Positions 25,653 through 33,752 of a stretch of 64,000 bases of DNA are shown here, in pieces. Position 1 is the stretch's first letter; each line of letters opens with the position of its first letter. The notes below the pieces were generated by a model. The model had not been told where the DNA came from. It worked only from the letters and a program-made list of their open reading frames with translations, and made no database searches. The stretch is from Lysobacterales bacterium. Lineage in GTDB: Bacteria; Pseudomonadota; Gammaproteobacteria; Xanthomonadales; Ahniellaceae. The stretch covers positions 124,001 to 188,000 of the forward strand of contig JADJCM010000010.1 of assembly GCA_016703225.1 (NCBI GenBank), read 5' to 3'. A program made the position numbers and the translations under genes.

Positions 25653-26222
25653 GTGGCGAACTTCGTCGCGCTGTTCGATGCTTGCGTTTTCTACCCCGCA
25701 CAACTGCGCGACCTCTTGCTGCGCGTAGCCTGCTCGGATGCGTTCAAGGCGCGTTGGACGGACCAGATCCACGACGAGTGGATCCGCAGCCTCTTGCGCG
25801 ATAGACCGGATATCCCGCCGGAGCGGTTGGCGCGTACACGCGAACAGATGAACCGCTCGGTGCCGGACTGCCTCGTCACAGAGTACGAGCCCTTCATTGC
25901 TCAACTGACCCTGCCCGACCCGGATGATCGTCATGTGCTGGCTGCGGCTATCCGCTGCCAGGCGGGGGTCATCGTCACCTTGAACTTGCGCGATTTCCCC
26001 GATGAGGTCGTGGCGCGCTAAGGGATCTCGGTGCAGCATCCCGACGAGTTCCTGGCGCATCTGTTCGATCTGAAGCCCGCTGTCGTGTGTAGTGCAGCGC
26101 GGGAGATGCGCGCTTGTCTGGCGAATCCACCGAAGACCGTGCGTGAGCTGCTGGACGACCTGCTGAAGTCCGGATTGCCGGAGACGGTGAGCCTGCTTGA
26201 GACCATGGAGAACCTGCTGTGA
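25653..26222 (+). pseudogene. PIN-domain toxin gene split by an in-frame nonsense codon
   Basis: From GTG 25653 the frame encodes a PIN domain: FDACVFYP with the first Asp, IHDEW with the Glu, DPDDRHVLAAAI with further acids, and TLNLRDFPDEV. It is cut at TAA 26019-26021. The same frame continues directly with GISVQHPDEFLAHLFDL and CSAAREMRACLANPP and stops at 26222. That is the normal C-terminal part of this PIN family, which is about 190 residues long. One base change (for example from TAC or TAT, Tyr) would explain the break. The catalytic part is intact, so a truncated 122-residue toxin might still be made. Confidence 0.75.
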
Positions 26223-26227
26223 GTGAA

Positions 26228-26268
26228 GTCTCGACCAACTTCAAAGCGCGAAACCGACTGGTCGAGAC
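26228..26268. repeat. Perfect inverted repeat downstream of the PIN locus
   Basis: GTCTCGACCA at 26228-26237 is repeated in inverted form (TGGTCGAGAC) at 26259-26268, with 21 bases between. There is no T-run, so it is not a standard intrinsic terminator. It begins just after the end of the PIN reading frame. The rest of 26269-26489 shows no gene. Confidence 0.55.
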
Positions 26269-26489
26269 GCTGCAGCTGGTCCGGACAATCGCCATGCGTT
26301 CGCGCCCGAAGTGCTGCCGGAGCCTCCATTGCGCTGTACTTAAGCCCGTTCTTCTGAAATAGGGCATGACGCACGGGTGCAGTTCCCGCCGCGCGCAGGT
26401 CATCGCGTGCCAAAGGTCGAAAGGCTTCAAGGGTTGATCCGCGCCGTCTCCGGATTGCGTGGAACAGGCGAACCCCCAAGGAGCCTGCC

Positions 26490-27599
26490 ATGTCGCGATA
26501 CCCGATCCCAAACCTGATTCCGTTCGCCTTCGCCCTGTCCGCCGTGGTCGCGCCGGTCGCGGCCGCGACCGGTCCAGACCAGCCGCAAGCAGTGTGGGGC
26601 AAGCAATACGCCTACGTGGTGCAGGAGGACCTGAAGGAGGCGAAGGACTATCTGGTGCGCGTCAATGTCGCTACCGGTGTGGTCGAGCAGCGCTTCGACG
26701 TGATCGAGAACGGCATGCCCTACGTCGCCGCGAACACGCCGCTGCAGCGCATGTACTTCATCGAGGAATCGCTCGACCGGCTGGTCGAACTCGATCTCCG
26801 CACCGGCGTTGTGCAGCGCTACATCGTCGGCGGCGACCCGCACGGCATCGCGGTCAGCCCCGATGGCAGCCGCGTCTACATCGCACAGTACGCGGACGAC
26901 ACGCTGGCGATCTTCGACACCGCCAACCTCGCCGCCGGCCCGATGCGTACGGTGCCGGTCGGCGACCGCCCGTTCGGCGTGGTGGTGCATCCGGCCGGCA
27001 CCGTGGTCTACGTGACCAATCCCGGCAGCCATTCGGTCAGCGCCGTCGACGTGCGCGAGGATCCACCGGTGGTGGTGCACACGTCGTTGGCGAATGGCAG
27101 CCACGGCACGCCGAACCCGCTCGGCATCACGCTGTCGATGGACGGCGGCGCCGCCTTCGTCGCGTTGTCCAACGCCAGTGCGATCGCGGTGCTGAACACC
27201 ACCGCGCTGTTGCCGGTCTACGTCGCCGACGTGGCTTCGTTCAGCACACCGATCGGCGTTGCCTCGAATCCAAACTCGGCGCTGGCCTACGCCGCGGCGA
27301 AGGGCAGCAATGTGGTGCAGTACCTGAACTACGCGGTGTGGCCGATCCTGACCCCGTACGCGCCGGCGGTGGCCGGCACCGAACCCTATGGCATCGCCGT
27401 GGACCGCACCGGCAGCCGCGTGCTCACGCTCGGCCTCGGCACGCCGGCGGTTCCGAACGACGGCCGCATGAGCGTGTTCGAGGCCAGCACCGGCCAACTG
27501 CAGTGGAGCCTGCGCCTCGGCTTCAACCGCGCCCTGTTCGGCGACTTCGTGATCGAGGAAATCGACCTGCCGCTGCTGGTCGACGGGTTCGAGGAGTGA
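26490..27599 (+). CDS. Secreted YncE-like beta-propeller protein with FE-type tail
   Basis: The 369-residue product has a signal peptide (about 1-26, ...VVAPVAAAT). YVTN-type propeller blades follow, of the form GGDPHGIAVSPDGSRVYIA, DDTLAIFDTANL, DRPFGVVVHPAGTVVYVTN and GTEPYGIAVDRTGSRVL. It ends in LPLLVDGFEE, one of five similar tails in this window. Such propellers usually bind ligands or proteins and need not be enzymes. The start ATG 26490 follows an AAGGAG site. Confidence 0.78.
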   Translation: MSRYPIPNLIPFAFALSAVVAPVAAATGPDQPQAVWGKQYAYVVQEDLKEAKDYLVRVNVATGVVEQRFDVIENGMPYVAANTPLQRMYFIEESLDRLVELDLRTGVVQRYIVGGDPHGIAVSPDGSRVYIAQYADDTLAIFDTANLAAGPMRTVPVGDRPFGVVVHPAGTVVYVTNPGSHSVSAVDVREDPPVVVHTSLANGSHGTPNPLGITLSMDGGAAFVALSNASAIAVLNTTALLPVYVADVASFSTPIGVASNPNSALAYAAAKGSNVVQYLNYAVWPILTPYAPAVAGTEPYGIAVDRTGSRVLTLGLGTPAVPNDGRMSVFEASTGQLQWSLRLGFNRALFGDFVIEEIDLPLLVDGFEE

Positions 27600-27641
27600 G
27601 GGCTCAGGCCAGGCAGGAAGCGCACCGGGATGGGGCGGGCG

Positions 27642-28148
27642 TCACTGCGAGATGTCCGGCGCAAAATGCTGCAGTCGTTGGATCTCGGCGCGTGCTTCGG
27701 CCAGCAACTGATTCCAGTCATCTGGAGGATGACCGTTGGCCAGCATTCTGCGGAACACCCGGTAGGCGTCCTCGTTGCTTTGGTAGGCGCGCTTGCTGTC
27801 CGCGTCATTGACCCAGGCCAGCACGATCACCTTGCTTGGGGCGTGGTAGCGAAAGAACAGTCGGTACTGCTGGAAGAACTTGGCCCGGAACCAGTGCTTG
27901 TGATCGTCACCGAGCGTCCCACCCTGGCGGTACTCCGGTCGCGTCGGATCTTGCGGGATGACATCGAACGCCAGTTTGGTGATCGCGGCCAGCCGTTTGC
28001 TGGCGTTCTTGTTCACGTACCCGCTCGGGTCGTGCTTGCGGAGCGACTCGACCTCCCGGGCCAGCGCCTCAATCTGGTCCAGAAACAACGGGTGCGCGAA
28101 GACGGTCCAGCCGTGAATGGGCTGGGAAAACGCCTTGCGCATGTTCAT
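27642..28148 (-). CDS. yhaV: YhaV-family ribonuclease toxin
   Basis: The 168-residue product matches YhaV end to end: GWTVFAHPLFLDQIEAL, KRLAAITKLAFDVIPQDPTR, EYRQGGTLGDDHKHWFRAKF, YRLFFRY, VIVLAWVNDAD and GHPPDDWNQLL. YhaV is a RelE-superfamily RNase toxin of E. coli type, neutralised by PrlF. Its start overlaps the prlF stop by four bases. It appears intact. Confidence 0.93.
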   Translation of the reverse strand: MNMRKAFSQPIHGWTVFAHPLFLDQIEALAREVESLRKHDPSGYVNKNASKRLAAITKLAFDVIPQDPTRPEYRQGGTLGDDHKHWFRAKFFQQYRLFFRYHAPSKVIVLAWVNDADSKRAYQSNEDAYRVFRRMLANGHPPDDWNQLLAEARAEIQRLQHFAPDISQ

Positions 28149-28474
28149 TCATCTTCCGCGGACAGGGTGGAATCGAGATCGACACTGATGTCGCCGACGA
28201 GCGACTGAAGCCGTTGAACCAGGGCGCTATCGATGGAGTGAAGCCGCTCCGGATGGCGGACAAGATCACGAGCCAGAAAGCCCAGAAATTGGCCGAGCAC
28301 CGGGTCGTCGCCGGTGGAGGCCTCGGCGCGCGCCAGCACGACCTCACCGCCTGGTCGGATCGTGTAGTGGATCTTGTCGCGCTTGCCCAAGCGCAGCGCG
28401 CGGCGCACGGTTTCCGGAACCGTCGTCTGGTAGCGGTCGGTGAGCGTGGATTCGGCTTCGAGGGTGGAGGCCAT
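28145..28474 (-). CDS. prlF: PrlF-family antitoxin (AbrB-type)
   Basis: The 109-residue product has a SpoVT/AbrB-type DNA-binding segment (STLTDRYQTTVPETVRRALRL, then DKIHYTIRPGGEVVLAR). A C-terminal region follows that would contact YhaV (DPVLGQFLGFLARDLVRHPER). PrlF binds YhaV and represses the operon. The start was set at 28474 (MASTLEAES), with a longer open frame upstream unsupported. The ATGA overlap with yhaV is characteristic of this pair. Confidence 0.92.
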   Translation of the reverse strand: MASTLEAESTLTDRYQTTVPETVRRALRLGKRDKIHYTIRPGGEVVLARAEASTGDDPVLGQFLGFLARDLVRHPERLHSIDSALVQRLQSLVGDISVDLDSTLSAEDE

Positions 28475-28559
28475 GGTTCGCTCCGTGGCAGGCAGGGTTG
28501 ATGCATGGTAATGCAATTGCCTTGCCATGCGCACGCAGGCGCCTCACTCGCTCGCCGGC

Positions 28560-30011
28560 TCAACCAAAGCGTGCCGCTACCTCGTCGATCCACGCTTCCA
28601 GCTGATCGAGCACGGCGAGGCGTGCGCCATCGGCGGCGTGGTGCAGGCGCAGTTGCACGAGTTGTTCGCGGCGGGCGGCGATGGTCGGGATGCTGTCGTC
28701 GCGGCCGTCGATCAGTCGCTGCCGCACCCAGTCGCGGAAGCGCTCGCTCTCGGTGGCGTCGAGGGTTTGCGGGTGGTGGCGGGCGCGGTAGCGGAACAGC
28801 AGTTCGCGATAGCGTCGGTCGTGCAGCTTGCTGGCGAATCCGGCGAGGTCGGCCGCGGCGGCGCGGCGGATGCGTGGCAGCAGCGCCAGGTCGGACTCGG
28901 GCGGCAGGCCGCCGTAGAGATCGGCTTCCGGGTCGGCGCCGCTGAAGTCGCGATCGCGATCGAAGACCAGGCCGAGCTTGGTCGCGAGCAGGCCGCGCTC
29001 GGCCATCAGCAGGTCGAAGTGGCGTGCGCAGCGTTCCGGGTCGAGCGCGATGCGCGCGAGATCGACGCCGGCCAGCGCGGATATTGGCGCCAGCACCGGG
29101 CAGCGATTGCGGTGCACGGTCTTGAGCGGCACGCGCTCGACGTCTTTGGGCAGGTCGGCGCGCGCGACGAACAAGCGGTCGCGCAGTTCGTCGACGTCGA
29201 GCTCGAACAGCGGCGCCGGGTCGGACATCAGATCGAACACAATCACGCCCTGCGGACTACTCGGGTCCATCGCCAGCGGTGCGACCAGCGTGGTGCAGCC
29301 GCGCTGTGCCGGATAGCGCGTCGAGGTGTGCAAGACCATCGCCGGCTTGGCCAGATCGAGCAGGCGCGCGGCCGAGCGCTTGTCGCGATGCGTCAACAAG
29401 AACTGCCACAGCTTTGGCTGCGCCGCGCGGAACTTGCGCGCCAATGCGATCGTCGCGCGCACGTCGGCGAGCGCATCGTGGGCGTCGCTGTGGGCGATGC
29501 CGTTGGCCGCGGTCAGGTGCTCCAGCCGGAACGAGGGCGCGCCGTCTTCGCGCAGTGGCCAGTGCAGTCCCTGCGGGCGCAGCGCATAGGCTGCGCGCAG
29601 CGGGTCGATCAGGTCCCAGCGCGAGCAGCCATTGCGCCACTCGCGGTCGTAGGGCGGAAAGAAGTTGCGCCACAGGCCGTGGCGGGTGAGTTCGTCGTCG
29701 AAGCGGATCGAGTTGTAGCCGAGCACGCAGCTGCCGGGCACGGTCATGGCTTCGTGCACGCGCGCGAAGAACTCCGGTTCCGGAACGCCTTCGCGCGCCG
29801 CCAGTTGCGGCGTGATGCCGGTGATCAGGCAGGCCTCGGGTTCGGGCAGCAAGTCAAGCGTTGGCTGGCAATGGAACGCGATCGGCGCGTCGATCTCGAT
29901 CAAATCGGCATCGGTGCGAATCGCCGCGAACTGCGCCGGCCGGTCGATCCGCGGCCGCGCGCCGAAGCTCTCGTAGTCGTGGAACAGGAAGCTGGCGGGT
30001 GCGTCGGACAC
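28560..30011 (-). CDS. sbcB: Exodeoxyribonuclease I
   Basis: The 483-residue enzyme degrades single-stranded DNA 3' to 5' and serves in mismatch repair and recombination. It begins FLFHDYESFGARPRIDRPAQF, the DEDD exonuclease motif I with the D.E pair. It continues with GYNSIRFDDELTRHGLWRNF (motif II) and AHSDAHDALADVRATIALA (motif III), and ends with the SH3-like and helical region typical of ExoI. Length is close to E. coli SbcB. It ends just before the lipoprotein gene upstream of it on the same strand. Confidence 0.95.
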   Translation of the reverse strand: MSDAPASFLFHDYESFGARPRIDRPAQFAAIRTDADLIEIDAPIAFHCQPTLDLLPEPEACLITGITPQLAAREGVPEPEFFARVHEAMTVPGSCVLGYNSIRFDDELTRHGLWRNFFPPYDREWRNGCSRWDLIDPLRAAYALRPQGLHWPLREDGAPSFRLEHLTAANGIAHSDAHDALADVRATIALARKFRAAQPKLWQFLLTHRDKRSAARLLDLAKPAMVLHTSTRYPAQRGCTTLVAPLAMDPSSPQGVIVFDLMSDPAPLFELDVDELRDRLFVARADLPKDVERVPLKTVHRNRCPVLAPISALAGVDLARIALDPERCARHFDLLMAERGLLATKLGLVFDRDRDFSGADPEADLYGGLPPESDLALLPRIRRAAAADLAGFASKLHDRRYRELLFRYRARHHPQTLDATESERFRDWVRQRLIDGRDDSIPTIAARREQLVQLRLHHAADGARLAVLDQLEAWIDEVAARFG

Positions 30012-30015
30012 GGGC

Positions 30016-32277
30016 TCAGGGACCGAAGCTGTCGCTGAAGATGGCGTCGGCCGCTGCGGCCAGATTCAGCGACCAGACGCCGCGGCCGAGCGTGCCGGCG
30101 TACAGCGTCTGCTGCGCGGCAACGTAGCGCAGGTCGAACACCAGTACGTCGGGCAGCGCGCTGCCGGCCAGGCTCCAGACGCTGCTGCCGGCGTCGGCGA
30201 AATACACCCCCGAGCGGGTGCCGAGCGCGACACGGTCCGGCGTGCCGGGGATGAACTCGATGGTGCGGAAGTCGCGCGATGCGATCGACGGCAGATTGCC
30301 GGTGACCTCGGTCCAGATGCCGCCGCTGTCGCTCGAATAGAACACCTGGTTGTCGTCGATCGCGAACACCCGCGCTGCATCGTCGGGGTCGAGCGCGAGG
30401 TCGGTCAGCGTCGCGGCGGCCGCAGGTTGCGTCGTGGTCGGCACGAACGCAGCGCCGACGCGGCGATGCACCTGTCCACCCTTGCCGACATAGGCGGCAG
30501 CGGCATCACCGTTGGCACCGTAGGCGATGGCACTGCGATTGGCGCCGGGACCGCCGATCGAGACCAGCGTCGGCCCGGCGCCGTTGGCGTTGGTGGACTC
30601 GTACAGCGTTCCCGTGCCGGCGACCAGCATGCGCGTCGGGTCGACGCGATTGAGTTCAGTCGGCGTCACGAACTGCGCGTCGGTGACGACGGCGGTGGAG
30701 ATCGAGGTGCCGCTGACGTAGCCGTTGGCGGCGTTGTAGGCATTGCGACGGAAGCCGCCGAGGTTCTGTGAGGCCATGAAACGCAGGCCATTGCTGCCGC
30801 TGTCCTCGACCGCAACATCGCCGCCGTCGCCGCCGTAGACCGCGGTCCAGACGCTGCCGGCGGAGGTCTGCTGCATGTGCGTGCCATTGTCCTGGGTGCC
30901 GATCAATAGGATGTTGGCGACGCCGTCGTGGTCGAGGTCATGCACTTCGATGACGTTGAGATTGCCCGCAACCGAAGTCCAACTGCCGGCCGTCGAGGTC
31001 GGGCTGCTGCGCCGATACACGCAGCCATCATCGACTTCCAGCAAGTTGCCGTTGGCGTCAAAGGCGAGATTGCGGCTGTCGGCGTGGGGCGCGGTATTGC
31101 CGCCGTTGGCGTCCATCAGCGTGGTGAATTGCGTGCCCGCGCCCAGGCTGGCGTTGCCGCGCACGAGATTGCCGGTGTACGGAGGCCCGCTGATGCGGTC
31201 GCCGCCCAGGTACACGAGGTTGCTGTTGGCGGGATCGGCGGCGATCGAGGTGTTGCTCGTGCCTTGGCCACCGGGATGGATCGTCGGCACGTCCATCGAC
31301 TGCCAGGTCGCGCCCTGGTCGGGCGAGCGGTACACGCCGGCGAGGCTGCCGCCGTTGACCACCGCCGCGAAGACCACGCCGGCGGCGCCGGGCCCGACCG
31401 CGAGACGGATGTTGCCGGTGCTGGCGGACAAACCGCCGATGCCGGTGGTGACGTCGTTCCAGCTGGCGCCGGTGTTGTCGCTGCGTAGCACCTTGGGCGT
31501 GGCGCCGAGCACCGAGACGTAGATGCCTGCCGGGGCATCGCGATGGCTGGCCAGGTCGCCGATGCCGCCGGTGGGCAGTCCGCCGCTGCCCGACGCGAGC
31601 GGCCAGGTGGCGCCGGTGTCGATGCTGCGGTACAGCCCCTGACTGCGCGCCGCGGCCAGGATCGTGGCGCCGCGTGGCAGCACCGCAACCAGCTTGCGGT
31701 CGAGCAGCGGCGACGCGCCGAGTTGGGTCCAGCTGACGCCACCGTTGACGGTGCGGTAGACGCCGACCTGGTCGTCGCCGCGCTGGGCGAAGTTGCTCCA
31801 GCGACCGGTGCCGGCGACCAGGGTCTGGTGACTGGCGTCGGTCGGATCGAACGCGACCGCGCCGATCGACTGCGAGGGCAGGGCATCGGTCAGCGGCACC
31901 CACGACGGCGAGGCGGCGAGCGCGTCGTTGGTACGCCAAACGCCCCCGTTCACTGCGCCGATGTACAGCACGTTGGCGTTGCTCGGGTGTGGCGCCAGCG
32001 CCTGGATCGCACCGCAGACCTCATCGTTCGGCGGCACGTTGACCTGGGCGTCGCGCGTCGGCGCCGGTCCGCGTTCGACCCACGCGGTGAGCACCGCATC
32101 GCCGCTGCGAGCAATGCCCTCGGGACGCGCCGGCGGCAACACCGGCTCGCGGTACTCGGCCGGGTCCGGCGGCTCGGCGTCGCCGCGCGGCGCGTCCGCG
32201 GTCGGCGTGAGCGCGCAGCCGGCGAGCAGCAGCGCAAGCGTGGCGGCAGGAACGAGCGCAGTTCGGGCTTGCGACAT
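30016..32277 (-). CDS. Exported BNR/sialidase-type propeller lipoprotein with FE-like tail
   Basis: The 753-residue product has a lipoprotein signal (LALLLAGC, Cys18). Repeated Asp-box-like blades follow (GVYRTVNGGVSWTQLG, GLYRSIDTGATWPLA, VLRSDNTGASWNDV, GVYRSPDQGATWQSM, VFYSSDSGGIWTEV), as in sialidase/BNR and VPS10-like propellers. It ends in DAIFSDSFGP, a variant of the tail in four other proteins here. It may bind or modify glycans, but the catalytic Arg triad of sialidases was not identified. The start at 32277 was chosen for the lipoprotein signal; the frame is open further upstream. Confidence 0.8.
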   Translation of the reverse strand: MSQARTALVPAATLALLLAGCALTPTADAPRGDAEPPDPAEYREPVLPPARPEGIARSGDAVLTAWVERGPAPTRDAQVNVPPNDEVCGAIQALAPHPSNANVLYIGAVNGGVWRTNDALAASPSWVPLTDALPSQSIGAVAFDPTDASHQTLVAGTGRWSNFAQRGDDQVGVYRTVNGGVSWTQLGASPLLDRKLVAVLPRGATILAAARSQGLYRSIDTGATWPLASGSGGLPTGGIGDLASHRDAPAGIYVSVLGATPKVLRSDNTGASWNDVTTGIGGLSASTGNIRLAVGPGAAGVVFAAVVNGGSLAGVYRSPDQGATWQSMDVPTIHPGGQGTSNTSIAADPANSNLVYLGGDRISGPPYTGNLVRGNASLGAGTQFTTLMDANGGNTAPHADSRNLAFDANGNLLEVDDGCVYRRSSPTSTAGSWTSVAGNLNVIEVHDLDHDGVANILLIGTQDNGTHMQQTSAGSVWTAVYGGDGGDVAVEDSGSNGLRFMASQNLGGFRRNAYNAANGYVSGTSISTAVVTDAQFVTPTELNRVDPTRMLVAGTGTLYESTNANGAGPTLVSIGGPGANRSAIAYGANGDAAAAYVGKGGQVHRRVGAAFVPTTTQPAAAATLTDLALDPDDAARVFAIDDNQVFYSSDSGGIWTEVTGNLPSIASRDFRTIEFIPGTPDRVALGTRSGVYFADAGSSVWSLAGSALPDVLVFDLRYVAAQQTLYAGTLGRGVWSLNLAAAADAIFSDSFGP

Positions 32278-32419
32278 GGCGGTGGACTCGATGGCGAAGC
32301 GTGGGCGGGCCGCGAGCATGTCAAGCCGGCGGCGCGTCGGCAACGGCGTTGCGCGAACGTCGTCGCATCGGCGTGGTTCGCAGTAGGCTGGCGCAGCCGT
32401 CCGCACCGAGATCGCCCGC

Positions 32420-32926
32420 TTGGCCCGCATCGTCTATCCGGTTCGTCTTGCCCGTCTGCGCTTCTTCGGTTCGCGCAGGCCTCCGCTCGATGCAGGCGAG
32501 TGGTTTGCCGCCTTGCGGCCCGCACTCGATGCCGCCGTGCTGCCCGCCGCCGAGCGCGATGCAGCGGTCCACGTGGCGCAGATCAACGCCGGGGGAGTCT
32601 TGCTCTATCCGCACCCGGTGGACATCAATCGTACCGCCTTTCTCGATCGGCTGTGCGGCGGTTTCTACGAGTGGTTTCCGTGGGAGCTGCCGATTTCGCA
32701 GTGGGCGCCGCGCTGCAAGACCTGCCTGTCCTGGCGTTTCGATCTCGCGACCCCTCCGGTCCCGCCGTTCTGGTCGAACTCCATGGCCGCAGCGATGCTG
32801 TGCGCCGACTGCGGCGCAGTGGTGGTGGATGACTACGGCGCCGGCAAGGCTGGTGCGACGCGTTGGCTGACCCGCGATCAGTTTCGCGAGCTCTACGGTG
32901 CGGCGCTGACGATTCCGGGCGATTAG
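32420..32926 (+). CDS. Hypothetical protein with two CxxC pairs
   Basis: The protein of about 168 residues has no recognised family. Two Cys pairs, RCKTCLSW near residue 98 and MLCADCGAVVVDD near 125, could bind a metal ion. The region between them is hydrophobic and Pro-rich (DLATPPVPPFWSNSM). No ATG fits; the start is given at a TTG (32420) and is uncertain. It is divergent from the propeller lipoprotein gene. Confidence 0.55.
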   Translation: MARIVYPVRLARLRFFGSRRPPLDAGEWFAALRPALDAAVLPAAERDAAVHVAQINAGGVLLYPHPVDINRTAFLDRLCGGFYEWFPWELPISQWAPRCKTCLSWRFDLATPPVPPFWSNSMAAAMLCADCGAVVVDDYGAGKAGATRWLTRDQFRELYGAALTIPGD

Positions 32927-33227
32927 CGCTGCCGAACGAGTCGGCAGAGACTGCACCATCCATGTGCCACGCATTGCACCTGAAGGCTCGTCGACCGATG
33001 GACTGCGGGGCAAGCTGGAATCGTGCTTCTGGATGTGATCTCCGCGGAGGGATCGGTGGGGTCAATCCCGGCAACGGGCAGGCCAAGAGCGGTTTCGGTA
33101 TCGGCTACCTTGTAGCCGATGAGCCAAGGCCAAGGGGCCGATAAGTTGATCGGATGTGGAGTCCTGCGAGTTTAGGGTTCGAGAATGCCGAACTCGAAGG
33201 CACGGCGGGTCTTCATGAAGGAGTCCA
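32927..33227. other. Intergenic region with a small hairpin
   Basis: No gene is seen in these 301 bases. A short perfect hairpin, ATCGGCTAC-CTT-GTAGCCGAT, lies at 33100-33120 without a T-run. The last bases hold a clear ribosome site (GAAGGAG) for the next gene. Confidence 0.5.
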
Positions 33228-33548
33228 ATGACACTCATTCTTGCCTTTGCGAATCGCGAGATCGCGGTCCTGTTGGCCGATCGGCGGATATCGAGCAATG
33301 GGAGGCTGATCGATGACGAATACAACAAGTTGGTTGTTCTGTGCTGCCACGACGCGAGAGTGGCTCTCGCGTTCACTGGCCTTGCCCAGATGGCCAACTT
33401 GGATATTGCGACATGGTTAACCAACACCGTTGGCGAGATCGACGGTGCTGGGATTCGGACGCTAGCGGATGTCCTGGAATGCCTTCGGGAGAGACTGGAA
33501 TTGCTCTTCCGGTCATTGCCTGGAGGGCACGGACCCGCTGCGCAATAG
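33228..33548 (+). CDS. Small protein resembling an uncharacterised Ntn-hydrolase-like family, probably short
   Basis: The 106-residue product starts MTLILAFANREIAVLLADRR and continues with DDEYNKLVVL and RVALAFTGLAQMANLDIATWL. This resembles the N-terminal half of proteasome-subunit-like (HslV-type) proteins that open with a strand and a DRR turn. Relatives of this type are, as far as I recall, longer, so the stop at 33546-33548 may truncate the protein. Neither alternative frame continues the homology convincingly. The ribosome site GAAGGAG supports expression. Codon use is less GC-biased than in neighbouring genes. Confidence 0.5.
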   Translation: MTLILAFANREIAVLLADRRISSNGRLIDDEYNKLVVLCCHDARVALAFTGLAQMANLDIATWLTNTVGEIDGAGIRTLADVLECLRERLELLFRSLPGGHGPAAQ

Positions 33549-33752
33549 AGGGCCGGCCGGCATGTATGTGGGACGCTTGGCGGCATGATCGCGCGGCGTA
33601 CACTGCGCCGCGCAAGGCGCAAAAAGTGGCTTTGGAATTCCTATCCTTGTGCCGATTGGCGGAACCGGCTGTGAATCGCCAGTGTGCAGGTACATGTAGT
33701 GGAGCTCCGACGCTGATCCGCTACGATTCATGAGGCTACGCGGAGTCAGGCG

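Noticed and set aside
26031..26222. A separate 63-residue gene after the PIN protein
   Set aside because: It is in frame with the PIN gene and matches the C-terminal domain of that family, so it is the part beyond the nonsense codon.
33341..33733. An alternative frame overlapping the Ntn-hydrolase-like gene, considered as a frameshifted continuation
   Set aside because: The translated sequence has no low-complexity-free match to the family pattern and begins inside the real gene.
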